Assembly (NCBI RefSeq): GCF_030817595.1
Contig: NZ_JAUSZN010000001.1
Location: 5,020,001-5,084,000, forward strand
From: Neobacillus niacini
Lineage (GTDB): Bacteria > Bacillota > Bacilli > Bacillales > Cytobacillaceae
Direction: 5' to 3'
DNA length: 64,000 bases
This document shows positions 45,272 through 53,391 of the stretch, piece by piece. Within the stretch, counting starts at the first letter, position 1, and every line of letters starts with the position of its first letter. The position numbers were made by a program, and so were the translations under genes. The notes under the pieces were generated by a model, which saw nothing but the letters and a program-made list of their open reading frames with translations, made no database searches and was not told the DNA's origin.

Positions 45272-45395
45272 CAACATTCCGTCATAACATTTCAAACAAA
45301 CTGTGAACTTAACACTACAACCATGTTATTAACCTTCGAAATCCAATATAGTGTAAGTATAAAGAACAACGAAATATTGAAAGGCGGAATGACTT
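45272..45395 (+). promoter_or_regulatory. Conserved promoter block of DoxX copy 1
   Basis: About 125 bp nearly repeated upstream of all three DoxX copies. It contains TGTTCAACATTCCGTCATAA, AAACTGTGAACTTAACACTA, a TATAGT -10-like element and the ribosome site GAAAGGCGGAATGACTT. The -35 is weak, so an activator or alternative control is likely. Confidence 0.7.
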
Positions 45396-45905
45396 ATGTT
45401 TAACAAATTTTTAAGAGAAAATAAGATTTCAGCAGCTATTTTAACCGTTATTCGTTTATACCTTGGCTACTCTTGGTTCACAGCTGGTTTTCATAAAATT
45501 ACAGGTGGCTTTGACGCTTCAGGCTTTTTAAAAGGAGCAACAGCGAACCCCGTTAAAGGTCCAGATGGCAATATGGTTTATGCGTGGTATGTTGATTTCT
45601 TAAAAGACTTTGCACTACCAAACATCGATGTGTTCAACTTCATCGTTCCTTGGGGCGAAACATTGATCGGTTTAGGACTTCTATTAGGATGTTTAACAAC
45701 AGCAGCAATGTTCTTTGGTCTAGTGATGAACTTCAGCTTTTTCTTAGCAGGAACTGTATCTCATAACCCAACTGACATTTTTTTAGGCTTCATCATCTTA
45801 GCAGCAGGCTTCAACGCAGGTAAATATGGTTTAGACCGCCGGGTGGTTCCATTCATCCGGAAAACAGCTAAGACTTATACTGAAAAAAATAAAGCAGCAG
45901 CCTAA
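45396..45905 (+). CDS. DoxX-family membrane protein, copy 1
   Basis: A 169-residue membrane protein of the DoxX/DoxD family with four hydrophobic segments. LYLGYSWFTAGFHKITGGFD, FNFIVPWGETLIGLGLLLG and FSFFLAGTVSHNPTDIFLGF are conserved in the paralogues. DoxX proteins are linked to quinone- and thiol-related redox stress; the exact role is unclear. It has its own promoter block and terminator. It is closely related to the gene at 60321 and the remnant at 50503. Confidence 0.88.
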   Translation: MFNKFLRENKISAAILTVIRLYLGYSWFTAGFHKITGGFDASGFLKGATANPVKGPDGNMVYAWYVDFLKDFALPNIDVFNFIVPWGETLIGLGLLLGCLTTAAMFFGLVMNFSFFLAGTVSHNPTDIFLGFIILAAGFNAGKYGLDRRVVPFIRKTAKTYTEKNKAAA

Positions 45906-45913
45906 ATAATAGG

Positions 45914-45953
45914 AAAAAAAAGACGATTCGTTCTCCCCGAATCGTCTTTTTTT
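45914..45953 (+). terminator. Terminator of DoxX copy 1
   Basis: AAAAAGACGATTCG / CGAATCGTCTTTTTT stem. The same hairpin with a changed loop follows each DoxX copy. Confidence 0.88.
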
Positions 45954-46093
45954 AATGCTTAAAATTACCTAAAAACTCTAGCGTGATTGGGTGAAAAGAA
46001 GCATTTTTAAGAAAAGCCGACAGAAAACGAAGATTTTGCTCGAATTTTGTCCGTGAATGCAACAATTCATATTCGTTGAAAGGGGGTGAAAAT

Positions 46094-46954
46094 GTGCACT
46101 TCCGCCAATTTCTTATATTAGCACTACTGGTTGGTACAGCGATGTTTTTTCCAGACAATGCTTTTGCTGAGAAGAATGAACTTCGCCCTCAAAAGGGACA
46201 AGCTCCGGCTTCAATACAGGAACATGCACCAATACCAGAGCAGGCATCTGCACGAGAAGCTGCTTCAATTCCAGAACCTGCGACAATAGCAGTACCAGCA
46301 AAGTCTGAAGAGGCGAAATCGCTGAATAAGACGATTCCTGAACATGCTCGTGAAAACCAGGTACAAGCAAAACAACGACCAGCCCAAAATCAGGCTGCGG
46401 TAGAAAAAAGTTTGCCAGAGCAGGCCAATGGAAATATGAAGTCGGTGGTAAAGAAAGCTGAGAATGTTGCTCAGGTCAATGTTCCCGAACAAGCTGAGGC
46501 GGTCCGGAAAAATCATACAGTAGAAAAGTTGAATCCTAAAAATTCTATCCAAGCTACTGATAGTGAAGTAAAAGTCGAAAAAGTAAAGCCAGAAAAAGTA
46601 GATCAAGCTGTCTATTTGCAAGCTGAGGACTTAGACATAACAATGTCAGAATCCGTTATGCAGGAGCCACAGAAAGAACCTGCCACGAAGGAAGAGATTC
46701 CTAAGGTGAACCAAGTACTGAATCAATCACAGAGAAGCAACAGTTCTGGGGGTCAATCAAATGATCGGGTTAATCAAGGGATAAATAATTTAAGCTTTTT
46801 GGATAAATGGTTTGAATGGAATCATTACTTTGAAATCAAACTTGTCCAACCATACCTTTCACGGTTGCCAATGATGAATACTCAATGGGTGAATGCTCCG
46901 CCAGCACCGCCGCCGCAGGCAGCTCCTTTATTTACCAATGTCACCCGCAGCTAA
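46094..46954 (+). CDS. Secreted low-complexity protein with PEQA-type repeats
   Basis: A 286-residue exported protein of unknown function. The signal peptide MHFRQFLILALLVGTAMFF ends at AFA before EKNE. The middle ~200 residues are rich in Pro, Glu, Ala, Gln and Lys, with recurring PEQA/PEHA motifs. The C-terminal 60 residues are different: aromatic (FLDKWFEWNHYFEIKLVQPY) and then Pro-rich (PPAPPPQAAP). The start is GTG 46094 after GGGGGTG; the upstream TTG is part of that site. It lies 39 bp before another secreted repeat protein, so they probably form one operon. Confidence 0.75.
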   Translation: MHFRQFLILALLVGTAMFFPDNAFAEKNELRPQKGQAPASIQEHAPIPEQASAREAASIPEPATIAVPAKSEEAKSLNKTIPEHARENQVQAKQRPAQNQAAVEKSLPEQANGNMKSVVKKAENVAQVNVPEQAEAVRKNHTVEKLNPKNSIQATDSEVKVEKVKPEKVDQAVYLQAEDLDITMSESVMQEPQKEPATKEEIPKVNQVLNQSQRSNSSGGQSNDRVNQGINNLSFLDKWFEWNHYFEIKLVQPYLSRLPMMNTQWVNAPPAPPPQAAPLFTNVTRS

Positions 46955-46993
46955 AAGCCACGGATCATGATAATAAAAGGAGCGAATTAAAAA

Positions 46994-48478
46994 ATGAAAC
47001 ATTACTTAAACCCTAATAAAGTTGCTAAATCTTTTGTACTTGCAGGAGCATTATCGTTTGGAATTTTTGCTGGAGGTCAATTTACTGAAGCAGCAGGTCC
47101 AGATCACGCTAAAGCTGAAAAAGCGGTTCAAGTGAAACCATCCAATAACGCAAAGGTTAATGTTGAGGTTAAACCAGTGGTTCCGGCAGCACCAGCAGCA
47201 CCAGCGGTACAGGCTAAAGATGAAGTAAAGCCTAATGAAAATAAGGCTAGTAAGTCGCAGGCAAGCGTGCATGCAAGCGAAAATGCAAAATTGCATGCTG
47301 CCCCAAATTCAGCTGTTCATGGAAAGGGAGAAAAAGCTGATGATGTGGTGGTGGAAGAGGAAGTAAAGCAAGAAGAACCAGTTGAGGAAACCACACCTGT
47401 CACTGACCTTCAACCCGAAGCTGCAACGGATGTGACTGAAGCAGATACCACTACTGATTCTGAAGAAGCGGTTGACGTTGATCACGATGTAACTGTAAAA
47501 ACAGAAGATGAGGATGACGCGGCAAAAGACGAGGAAAAAGAAACAGCTACTGACTCCGACTCAGTTGTTAGAATTGAAGATGAAGAAGATGAGGATGAAG
47601 ATTCTAAAAACATCGACTTTGAAACAGATGCGATTGTAAAAACTGAAGATGACGAAGAAGCTGAGGTAATTGTAGAAGAGGAAAAAGTAAACCCATCTGC
47701 AGCAAACAAAGCAAAGTCACAAGCTAGTGTAGCAAGCGAAACTGCTAAAGCACATGCAGCAGCGAATTCAGCTGTACTTGCAGTAGCAGAAGAAGTACCT
47801 GCTGAGGAAGCTGTTGAAGTGGAAACTGGTGTTGAATCTGAAGAGGTTGCTGAAGAAGTAGTGACTGAAGAAGAAACAGTAGTAGTTGATACTGAAACAG
47901 AAGAAACTGAAGTAGTTGAAGAAGAAGCAGAAGTAACTGAGGTTGAAAAAGTAAACCCATCTGCAGCAAACAAAGCAAAGTCACAAGCTAGTGTAAAAGC
48001 AAGTGAAACTGCTAAAGCACATGCAGCAGCGAATTCAGCTGTACTTGCAGTAGCAGAAGAAGTACCTGCTGAGGACGCTGTTGAAGTGGAAACTGGTGTT
48101 GAATCTGAAGAGGTTGCTGAAGAAGTAGTGACTGAAGAAGAAACAGTAGTAGTTGATACTGAAACAGAAGAAACTGAAGTAGTTGAAGAAGAAGCAGAAG
48201 TAATTGAGGTTGAAAAAGTAAACCCATCTGCAGCAAACAAAGCAAAGTCACAAGCTAGTGTAAAAGCAAGCGAGACTGCTAAAGCACATGCAGCAGCGAA
48301 TTCAGCTGTGCAAGCAGAGGCAGTAGAAGTTCCTGCTGAGGAAGCTGTTGAAGTTACGACCGAAGTTGGATCTGAAGAAGTTGCAGAAGATGTAGTACCT
48401 GCTCAAGAAGCTGTTGAAGTAGGAACTGAAGTTGTAACTGAAGAAGATGCTGTGGTCGAAATTGACTTAAAAAATTAA
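46994..48478 (+). CDS. Secreted highly acidic repeat protein
   Basis: A 494-residue exported protein. A signal peptide (SFVLAGALSFGIFAGGQFTEA) precedes a region dominated by Glu, Val, Ala, Thr and Asp. A basic ~27-residue motif, NKAKSQASVKASETAKAHAA then NSAV, occurs three times. A diverged fourth copy is near residue 85 (KSQASVHASENAKLHAAPNS). The motifs are separated by long acidic stretches. No LPXTG, membrane anchor or catalytic motif is seen. AAAGGAG precedes the ATG. It may be a cell-surface or matrix protein, with charge segregation that could drive self-association. Function unknown. Confidence 0.8.
   Translation: MKHYLNPNKVAKSFVLAGALSFGIFAGGQFTEAAGPDHAKAEKAVQVKPSNNAKVNVEVKPVVPAAPAAPAVQAKDEVKPNENKASKSQASVHASENAKLHAAPNSAVHGKGEKADDVVVEEEVKQEEPVEETTPVTDLQPEAATDVTEADTTTDSEEAVDVDHDVTVKTEDEDDAAKDEEKETATDSDSVVRIEDEEDEDEDSKNIDFETDAIVKTEDDEEAEVIVEEEKVNPSAANKAKSQASVASETAKAHAAANSAVLAVAEEVPAEEAVEVETGVESEEVAEEVVTEEETVVVDTETEETEVVEEEAEVTEVEKVNPSAANKAKSQASVKASETAKAHAAANSAVLAVAEEVPAEDAVEVETGVESEEVAEEVVTEEETVVVDTETEETEVVEEEAEVIEVEKVNPSAANKAKSQASVKASETAKAHAAANSAVQAEAVEVPAEEAVEVTTEVGSEEVAEDVVPAQEAVEVGTEVVTEEDAVVEIDLKN
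47681..48478 (+). repeat. Internal tandem repeats of 264-267 bp
   Basis: Units begin at 47681, 47945 and 48212, each opening with GAAAAAGTAAACCCATCTGC. The first two units are almost identical and the third diverges after about 100 bp. Unit lengths keep the frame, so copy number can change without breaking the protein. Confidence 0.9.
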
Positions 48479-48493
48479 TCAATATTAAATGAG

Positions 48494-48524
48494 AAACCGA
48501 AGGATTTTTCCTTCGGTTTTTGTA
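48494..48524 (+). terminator. Terminator of the secreted-protein operon
   Basis: AAACCGAAGGA / TCCTTCGGTTT with a TTTT loop and T-run. Confidence 0.88.
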
Positions 48525-48561
48525 TGTTTTTCTATTAATCTTAACATGTTAAATTAGTATA

Positions 48562-48679
48562 TAAGTATTGTATTCTTTTCACACTGAAGTCAGAAGACGC
48601 TCCAGGTTCAGACACAGAAGCAACGGAATCCGGCAAACCTGTCAGAATTCTCCCTGATTCAGAGAAAGTTGCCATTTGA
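48562..48679 (+). pseudogene. Possible remnant of a protein-coding gene
   Basis: One plus-strand frame reads LKSEDAPGSDTEATESGK then PVRILPDSEKVAI before a stop. The composition looks coding, but no start codon or ribosome binding site precedes it. It may be the tail of a decayed gene. Confidence 0.25.
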
Positions 48680-48765
48680 TTCAGCAAACCTTTTTGAATA
48701 TCCCCACATTGTATCATGCCTTTGTTTAATCTTTAAATTGCCAAATTAATTCCACCTGTAGAAAG

Positions 48766-50181
48766 TTATTGACTTAACTTTCTTATATTAAAATTGTCTC
48801 TTAATAACGTCCAGTTTGAAGGATATGGGTATCCTAATGCCCAGTAACTGATTCCGCGAAGGTTAAATTCTTTTGCTAAGTCGAATTTCGCTTGGGCGCT
48901 TCGGGCGTCTTCAAACCAAACTTCATGACCGCGTCCTTGTTCATCGACGTAGCGGAAAAATGGTGATTGGGTGAGGGTGTCATATTGAATGGCGGCTCCG
49001 TATTTTACTGCTCGAGCAACTGCTTCTTGCGTACTAAATGTTTCAGCCTCCTGCCCTTGAACATGCGGGGTAAGCCAATCTCGAGCATAAATTTGGAAGC
49101 CTAAGAATATTTTTTCTGCTGGCATAACTGATAGGGCATATTCCACGACACGTCTCATTTGGTTAACCGGTGAGATTGCTTGCGGCGGGCCAAGACGATA
49201 TCCCCACTCATAGGTCATGAGCACAACGAAATCGGCAATTCGACCATGTGCCTCGTAATCATGGGCCTCATATAACAGACCGGCTTGTGTAGCACTCAAT
49301 TTTGGAGCTACTGCGGTTGAGACAAAATAGCCTCTTGGATGAAGGCGGTCGACGGTAAGCTGAAGAAATTGATTGTAATTCACCCGGTCAGCCGGTAATA
49401 CATTTTCAAAATCAATGTTTACTCCCCGGTATCCCTTTTCCTCCATAATCCGGAGAACATTGGTAATGACTTTCTCTCGTATTTTCGGACTAGCCAAAAT
49501 GGTATGGGCTACATTGGAGCCGGCTGCAGTTGAAGTGAAGTTTGTAATTGACATCATCGGTACGACGTATTCTGCTTTGGCGGCTTGAATCATTAAATCG
49601 TCGCGTACTGGCTGCAAGTCCCCGCTTTCATTAATAAGATAGGCAAAAGGACTGGCATACGTAAGGAAGTCACCAAGTTCATGTATGGTTTGGGCACCTG
49701 AGGCGTCTGCTTGATAGGAATAAGCATTTACTTCAATGGTTGGTTTCTGCACTGGAATTCTTAGTTGTAAACCCGGGTAAATAAGGTTTGGATTTTGTAT
49801 CTGATTCTCGCTGATAAGAGCTTGAACGGTAACTCCATATCGGTTAGCCACTTGCCATAACGTTTCTCCCGGCTGGATGGTGTGGATTCTTGACGGAATT
49901 AATAGGCGGGTTCCAGGATACAAAACATTTGGATTGGTGATTTGATTTTCCTGGATAATTGAATTAATTGTCACACCATATTGTTGTGAAATGGACCATA
50001 ACGTTTCACCGCTTTTTATGACGTGCCACGTCCCTGGTACTGGTACAACTAAAGACTGTCCAACCACCAGCTGGTTTGGGTTTTGCAGACCGTTTCCTTC
50101 GATAATTCCATTCATACTCACATTATAACGATTGGCAATTTGCCAAAGTGATTCACCGCTTCGGACAACATGTATAACCAA
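48766..50181 (-). CDS. Spore peptidoglycan hydrolase with three LysM repeats and a GH18 domain (SleL/YaaH-like)
   Basis: A 471-residue protein. Three LysM repeats (IHVVRSGESLWQIANRY, WHVIKSGETLWSISQQY, IHTIQPGETLWQVANRY) occupy residues 1-150. A GH18 glycosidase domain follows, with catalytic motif GVNIDFENV (Glu as acid), then LMTYEWGYRLGPPQ and the C-terminal GISYWALGYP. There is no signal peptide, as in SleL/YaaH, which are assembled into spores by the mother cell. The start is TTG with GGGGG upstream. It is predicted to act as a cortical fragment N-acetylglucosaminidase in germination. Confidence 0.9.
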   Translation of the reverse strand: MVIHVVRSGESLWQIANRYNVSMNGIIEGNGLQNPNQLVVGQSLVVPVPGTWHVIKSGETLWSISQQYGVTINSIIQENQITNPNVLYPGTRLLIPSRIHTIQPGETLWQVANRYGVTVQALISENQIQNPNLIYPGLQLRIPVQKPTIEVNAYSYQADASGAQTIHELGDFLTYASPFAYLINESGDLQPVRDDLMIQAAKAEYVVPMMSITNFTSTAAGSNVAHTILASPKIREKVITNVLRIMEEKGYRGVNIDFENVLPADRVNYNQFLQLTVDRLHPRGYFVSTAVAPKLSATQAGLLYEAHDYEAHGRIADFVVLMTYEWGYRLGPPQAISPVNQMRRVVEYALSVMPAEKIFLGFQIYARDWLTPHVQGQEAETFSTQEAVARAVKYGAAIQYDTLTQSPFFRYVDEQGRGHEVWFEDARSAQAKFDLAKEFNLRGISYWALGYPYPSNWTLLRDNFNIRKLSQ

Positions 50182-50371
50182 AAGATCGCCCCCTACTTTT
50201 TCATCAATAATGTACTATATGTAGGTAATGGGCATTGTGTCATCTGTCTAGATAAAGGAGTTTTTTCGTTATTTATAGAAGAGTAATACCGAGATTAAGG
50301 CGTATGATTGTTTCTACCTATACTATAAACGGGGAAAATTTAAAGTTGCTCTCCAACGACGCTAAATCTGG

Positions 50372-50502
50372 TGTGTTCAACATTCTGCCATAACATTTTA
50401 AACAAACTGTGTACTTAACACTGTTCCCATGTTATTAACTATCAAAATCCAATATAGTGTAAGTATAACGAACAAACAAATTATGAAAAGGCGGAATGAC
50501 TT
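50372..50502 (+). promoter_or_regulatory. Conserved promoter block of DoxX copy 2
   Basis: The same block as at 45272, with a few substitutions (for example TGTGTAC for TGTGAAC). TATAGT and the ribosome binding site are retained. The upstream stretch 50182-50371 shows no gene. Confidence 0.65.
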
Positions 50503-50713
50503 ATGTTTAACAACAGCAGCTATGTTCTTCGGTTTAGTAATGAATTTCAGCTTCTTCTTAGCAGGAACAGTATCTCATAACCCAACAGACATTTTCTTAG
50601 GCTTCATCATCTTAACAGCAGGTTACAACGCTGGCAGAATCGGTTTAGACCGCTGGGTAGTACCATTCTTTAACAAAACAGTTGGAAAAACTAAGACAAA
50701 GTCAGCTGCATAA
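50503..50713 (+). pseudogene. DoxX-family gene, copy 2, truncated by internal deletion
   Basis: The ATG and first three codons join directly to the sequence that in copy 1 begins at 45689. Copy 1 has the 11-mer ATGTTTAACAA at both points, 293 bp apart; here only one remains. The loss is not a multiple of three, so the start codon reads out of frame. The C-terminal half (TTAAMFFGLVMNFSFFLAGT onward) survives in another frame. The promoter block and terminator remain. Confidence 0.9.
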
Positions 50714-50719
50714 GTGGTC

Positions 50720-50757
50720 ACAAAAAAAGACGATTCGTCCCCCTCGAATCGTCTTTT
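50720..50757. terminator. Terminator of DoxX copy 2 / carrier gene
   Basis: AAAAAGACGATTCG / CGAATCGTCTTTTT stem. It serves both the plus-strand remnant and the minus-strand carrier gene. Confidence 0.85.
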
Positions 50758-50766
50758 TGCTATTCC

Positions 50767-51972
50767 TTATACATACCTATTCCGACCGGACAACATTCCA
50801 AATACCACAATGACCATTGAAACGACAATCAAGGTAACGATGGGAAGGGTCCAAGAATGCGCCATATCATATAAATAGCCAATAAACAAAGGACCCACTG
50901 CTGCAAGGAGGTAACCTGTTGATTGTGTCATTCCAGATAACTCAGCAGATTGATTGGCACTCCGAGCACGAAGACCAATATAGCTTAGCGCTAAGGGAAA
51001 GGCTCCTCCCAATGCGAATCCAATTAAGGCAATACTCATGATTAAAACCGGATACGATGAACCTAACAGTAATCCACTATAACCAACAATGGAGAACATC
51101 CCTAACATGAATGCAATCCATACCTGTGATTGAGAACGTCCTGCGAGGACGGGAATGAAGAAACTTGCCGGTAATCCTACTAACTGGGTAAAGGAAAGCA
51201 TCCAGCCGGCTGTTTGCATACTCATTCCATGACTATGCAAGATCTCAGGCAGCCAAGAAATGGTTACATAAAATAAAAAGGACTGAAATCCCATAAAAAT
51301 GGCGATTTGCCATGCCAGAGGAGTGCGCCACATGGTATTGGAGGCGGAACCCTCCTGCTGTTTTATGGCTCTCGAATTGTCCCTTACATTATTTTTTCGA
51401 AGAAGTATCCACACTAGGATTGCCACTACCACTGGTATGGTCCATACAATTTGTGCCCCTTGCCACCCAAGGCCCAAATCGATTGCTAAAGGAATACTGA
51501 TCCCTGAGGCTAAGGACGCAATTAATCCCATCGATGTTGAATAAACACTAGTCATTAAACCGAATTTGTGTGGAAACTTGTCCTTAACCACCGCTGGCAA
51601 CAAAACATTTCCAATTGCAATTCCCATTCCCGCCAAAAGAGTTCCGGTGAAGAGGAAAAAGGTCATAGGGATTGACCGGATCGCAATGCCAATTAAAAGA
51701 AATGATAACCCTATAATTAAGGTTAATTCATTTGTGACCCGAGACGCTATTTTGGGAACGAGTGGAGACATGACCGCGAACACCACTAAAGGCAAGCTCA
51801 TCAATAAACCTGCACTCCAATGTGCCAGACCTACATCCTCCTGAATCATCCCCACTAACGGTCCGAGCGATGTAATTGCTGGGCGCAGATTAAAGGCGAT
51901 AAGAACAATCCCGGCAATAAAAAAATATATATAAGTTGATTTTGTATTTGCTTTTGATTCCAATAACTCCAA
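50767..51972 (-). CDS. CynX/NimT-family MFS transporter
   Basis: A 401-residue major facilitator with about 12 segments. The N-terminal LIAFNLRPAITSLGPLVGMI is characteristic of the CynX/NimT (cyanate or nitroimidazole) group. GIAIGNVLLPAVVKDKFPHKFGLMTSVYS is the conserved central loop. It starts at TTG with GAGGAG upstream. Substrate unknown; efflux or uptake of small organic anions or drugs. Confidence 0.88.
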   Translation of the reverse strand: MELLESKANTKSTYIYFFIAGIVLIAFNLRPAITSLGPLVGMIQEDVGLAHWSAGLLMSLPLVVFAVMSPLVPKIASRVTNELTLIIGLSFLLIGIAIRSIPMTFFLFTGTLLAGMGIAIGNVLLPAVVKDKFPHKFGLMTSVYSTSMGLIASLASGISIPLAIDLGLGWQGAQIVWTIPVVVAILVWILLRKNNVRDNSRAIKQQEGSASNTMWRTPLAWQIAIFMGFQSFLFYVTISWLPEILHSHGMSMQTAGWMLSFTQLVGLPASFFIPVLAGRSQSQVWIAFMLGMFSIVGYSGLLLGSSYPVLIMSIALIGFALGGAFPLALSYIGLRARSANQSAELSGMTQSTGYLLAAVGPLFIGYLYDMAHSWTLPIVTLIVVSMVIVVFGMLSGRNRYV

Positions 51973-52068
51973 AAAAGCAACTCCTCTCTATAAAACAAAC
52001 CTTATAAATTATAGCACAATCAAGATAAATCCCATTACTTTTTACCGGTAGTAAATCAACTTGTCCTC

Positions 52069-52096
52069 ACCATTCTTTACTCAATCGAATAAGCTA
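52069..52096 (+). promoter_or_regulatory. Possible sigma-K-type promoter before the GT4 gene
   Basis: AC (52069-52070), 17-bp spacer, AATAAGCTA (52088-52096) against the sigma-K pattern AC-N17-CATANNNTA. One mismatch. Inference only. Confidence 0.35.
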
Positions 52097-52129
52097 GTGT
52101 GATAGACAGTTATCGAAAGGGGTGGCATT

Positions 52130-53293
52130 GTGGGTAGAAGGTTAAAGATCGCGATGATTTCACCAGGTACTTTTCCGATTTCTGGTGGAAGATCTAGTTC
52201 GATTGAGATGTTAATGAAGAAACTGGCAAGTCTTTTTCAAAAAGAGGCAGATGTTTTTATGTTTGGAAAAAGGTTTAGGAAGCAGCCTGAATGGGAAACG
52301 AAGGGTTCCATTACTTACTATCGTTATACCTCCTCCAAGGGGAAAACGTATATTAACCAAAGTATTGAGCAGCTGAAGGTATTAAAGCCGGATATTATTC
52401 ACATTGAAAATCGCCCTCGATTTGCCAAGGCCGTCCGTTTAGCAATCCCAAACGCCAAAATCGTCTTGGCTCTCCAGTCTACACTATTTATGTCCCGGCC
52501 GTATATTGGCAAAGAGGAATTGGTCACCTGTTTGGAGAGTGCCGATGCGATTATCGTTAATAGCCATTTTTTAAAGAATTATATGATAAAAGAAACGCTG
52601 TGTTCTGCTTCCAAGATTTCCGTTAATCATTTAGGAGTAGACACTGATCAATTTCAACCTAAATGGCATCATGAACAGAAAGCCAAGGCGGAACTGTTAA
52701 AAAAAGAATGGGGTGTAACAGATAGGAAAATCCTCCTTTATTCCGGCAGGCTCGTTAAAATCAAAGGTGTTCATCATATCCTTGCGGCAATGCCTGAGTT
52801 GGTAAAAGTAGACCCTTCGATCGTCCTAGTTATTGCAGGAAGTTCTCTTTCTCCAACTTCCGACAACCTTGGATATGAAGCACGTTTACTTGAACTTGCT
52901 GAAAAAGTGAAGGGTCATGTGATATTTGCCTCTTTTATAACTCATGATGAGATCCACACTTGGTATCAAATGGCGGACTTGCTTTTGGTCCCATCTGCCG
53001 CTGAACCATTCGGACTTGTGAATGTCGAGGCAATGGCAGTAGGAACTCCTGTTATTGGAACAAACTCAGGGGGAATACCAGAAATCATCCAACATGGAAA
53101 AACAGGTATTCTTATTGATCCAGAAAGGGTGGTTCAGGAACTAACTTGGCAGATTCTCAAATTGTTTTCTCGTCCTGAAAAAATCATGAAGATGGGCGTG
53201 GACAGCGCCATACACGTTAGAGCGAACTTCACCTGGGTTCGTACTGCGCAAAGGCAGTTAGCCTTATACCGAGACTTACTAGAAAAAAGATGA
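52130..53293 (+). CDS. cotSA: CotSA-like GT4 glycosyltransferase (spore coat associated)
   Basis: A 387-residue GT-B retaining glycosyltransferase of family GT4. The donor-site motif EPFGLVNVEAMAVGTPVIG carries the E-x7-E pair; GRLVKIKGVHHILAAMP is the inter-domain segment. The length and overall pattern (MISPGTFPISGGRSSSIEM at the N-terminus) match CotSA of Bacillus spores. It starts at GTG with AAAGGGG upstream. It heads an eight-gene glycan locus. Transfer of a sugar to spore-surface polysaccharide is inferred. Confidence 0.82.
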   Translation: MGRRLKIAMISPGTFPISGGRSSSIEMLMKKLASLFQKEADVFMFGKRFRKQPEWETKGSITYYRYTSSKGKTYINQSIEQLKVLKPDIIHIENRPRFAKAVRLAIPNAKIVLALQSTLFMSRPYIGKEELVTCLESADAIIVNSHFLKNYMIKETLCSASKISVNHLGVDTDQFQPKWHHEQKAKAELLKKEWGVTDRKILLYSGRLVKIKGVHHILAAMPELVKVDPSIVLVIAGSSLSPTSDNLGYEARLLELAEKVKGHVIFASFITHDEIHTWYQMADLLLVPSAAEPFGLVNVEAMAVGTPVIGTNSGGIPEIIQHGKTGILIDPERVVQELTWQILKLFSRPEKIMKMGVDSAIHVRANFTWVRTAQRQLALYRDLLEKR

Positions 53294-53312
53294 TAGTAGT
53301 CAATTCATCCAA

Positions 53313-53340
53313 ACTCTTTATTTCAATGAATCATAGTATG
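53313..53340 (+). promoter_or_regulatory. Possible sigma-K promoter before rfbG
   Basis: AAAC (AC at 53313-53314), 17-bp spacer, CATAGTATG (53332-53340), eight of nine matches to the -10 fixed and T positions of CATANNNTA. Inference only. Confidence 0.4.
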
Positions 53341-53391
53341 TGTAAGGATTCAAAGGGGATGTCCACTATGAGATGAGAGAGGAACGAACAA

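Noticed and set aside
47482..48240. 252-aa Ser/Thr-rich ORF on the minus strand
   Set aside because: Antisense shadow of the acidic repeat protein; GAA/GTA-rich codons give TTC/TAC/Ser-rich antisense frames without stops.
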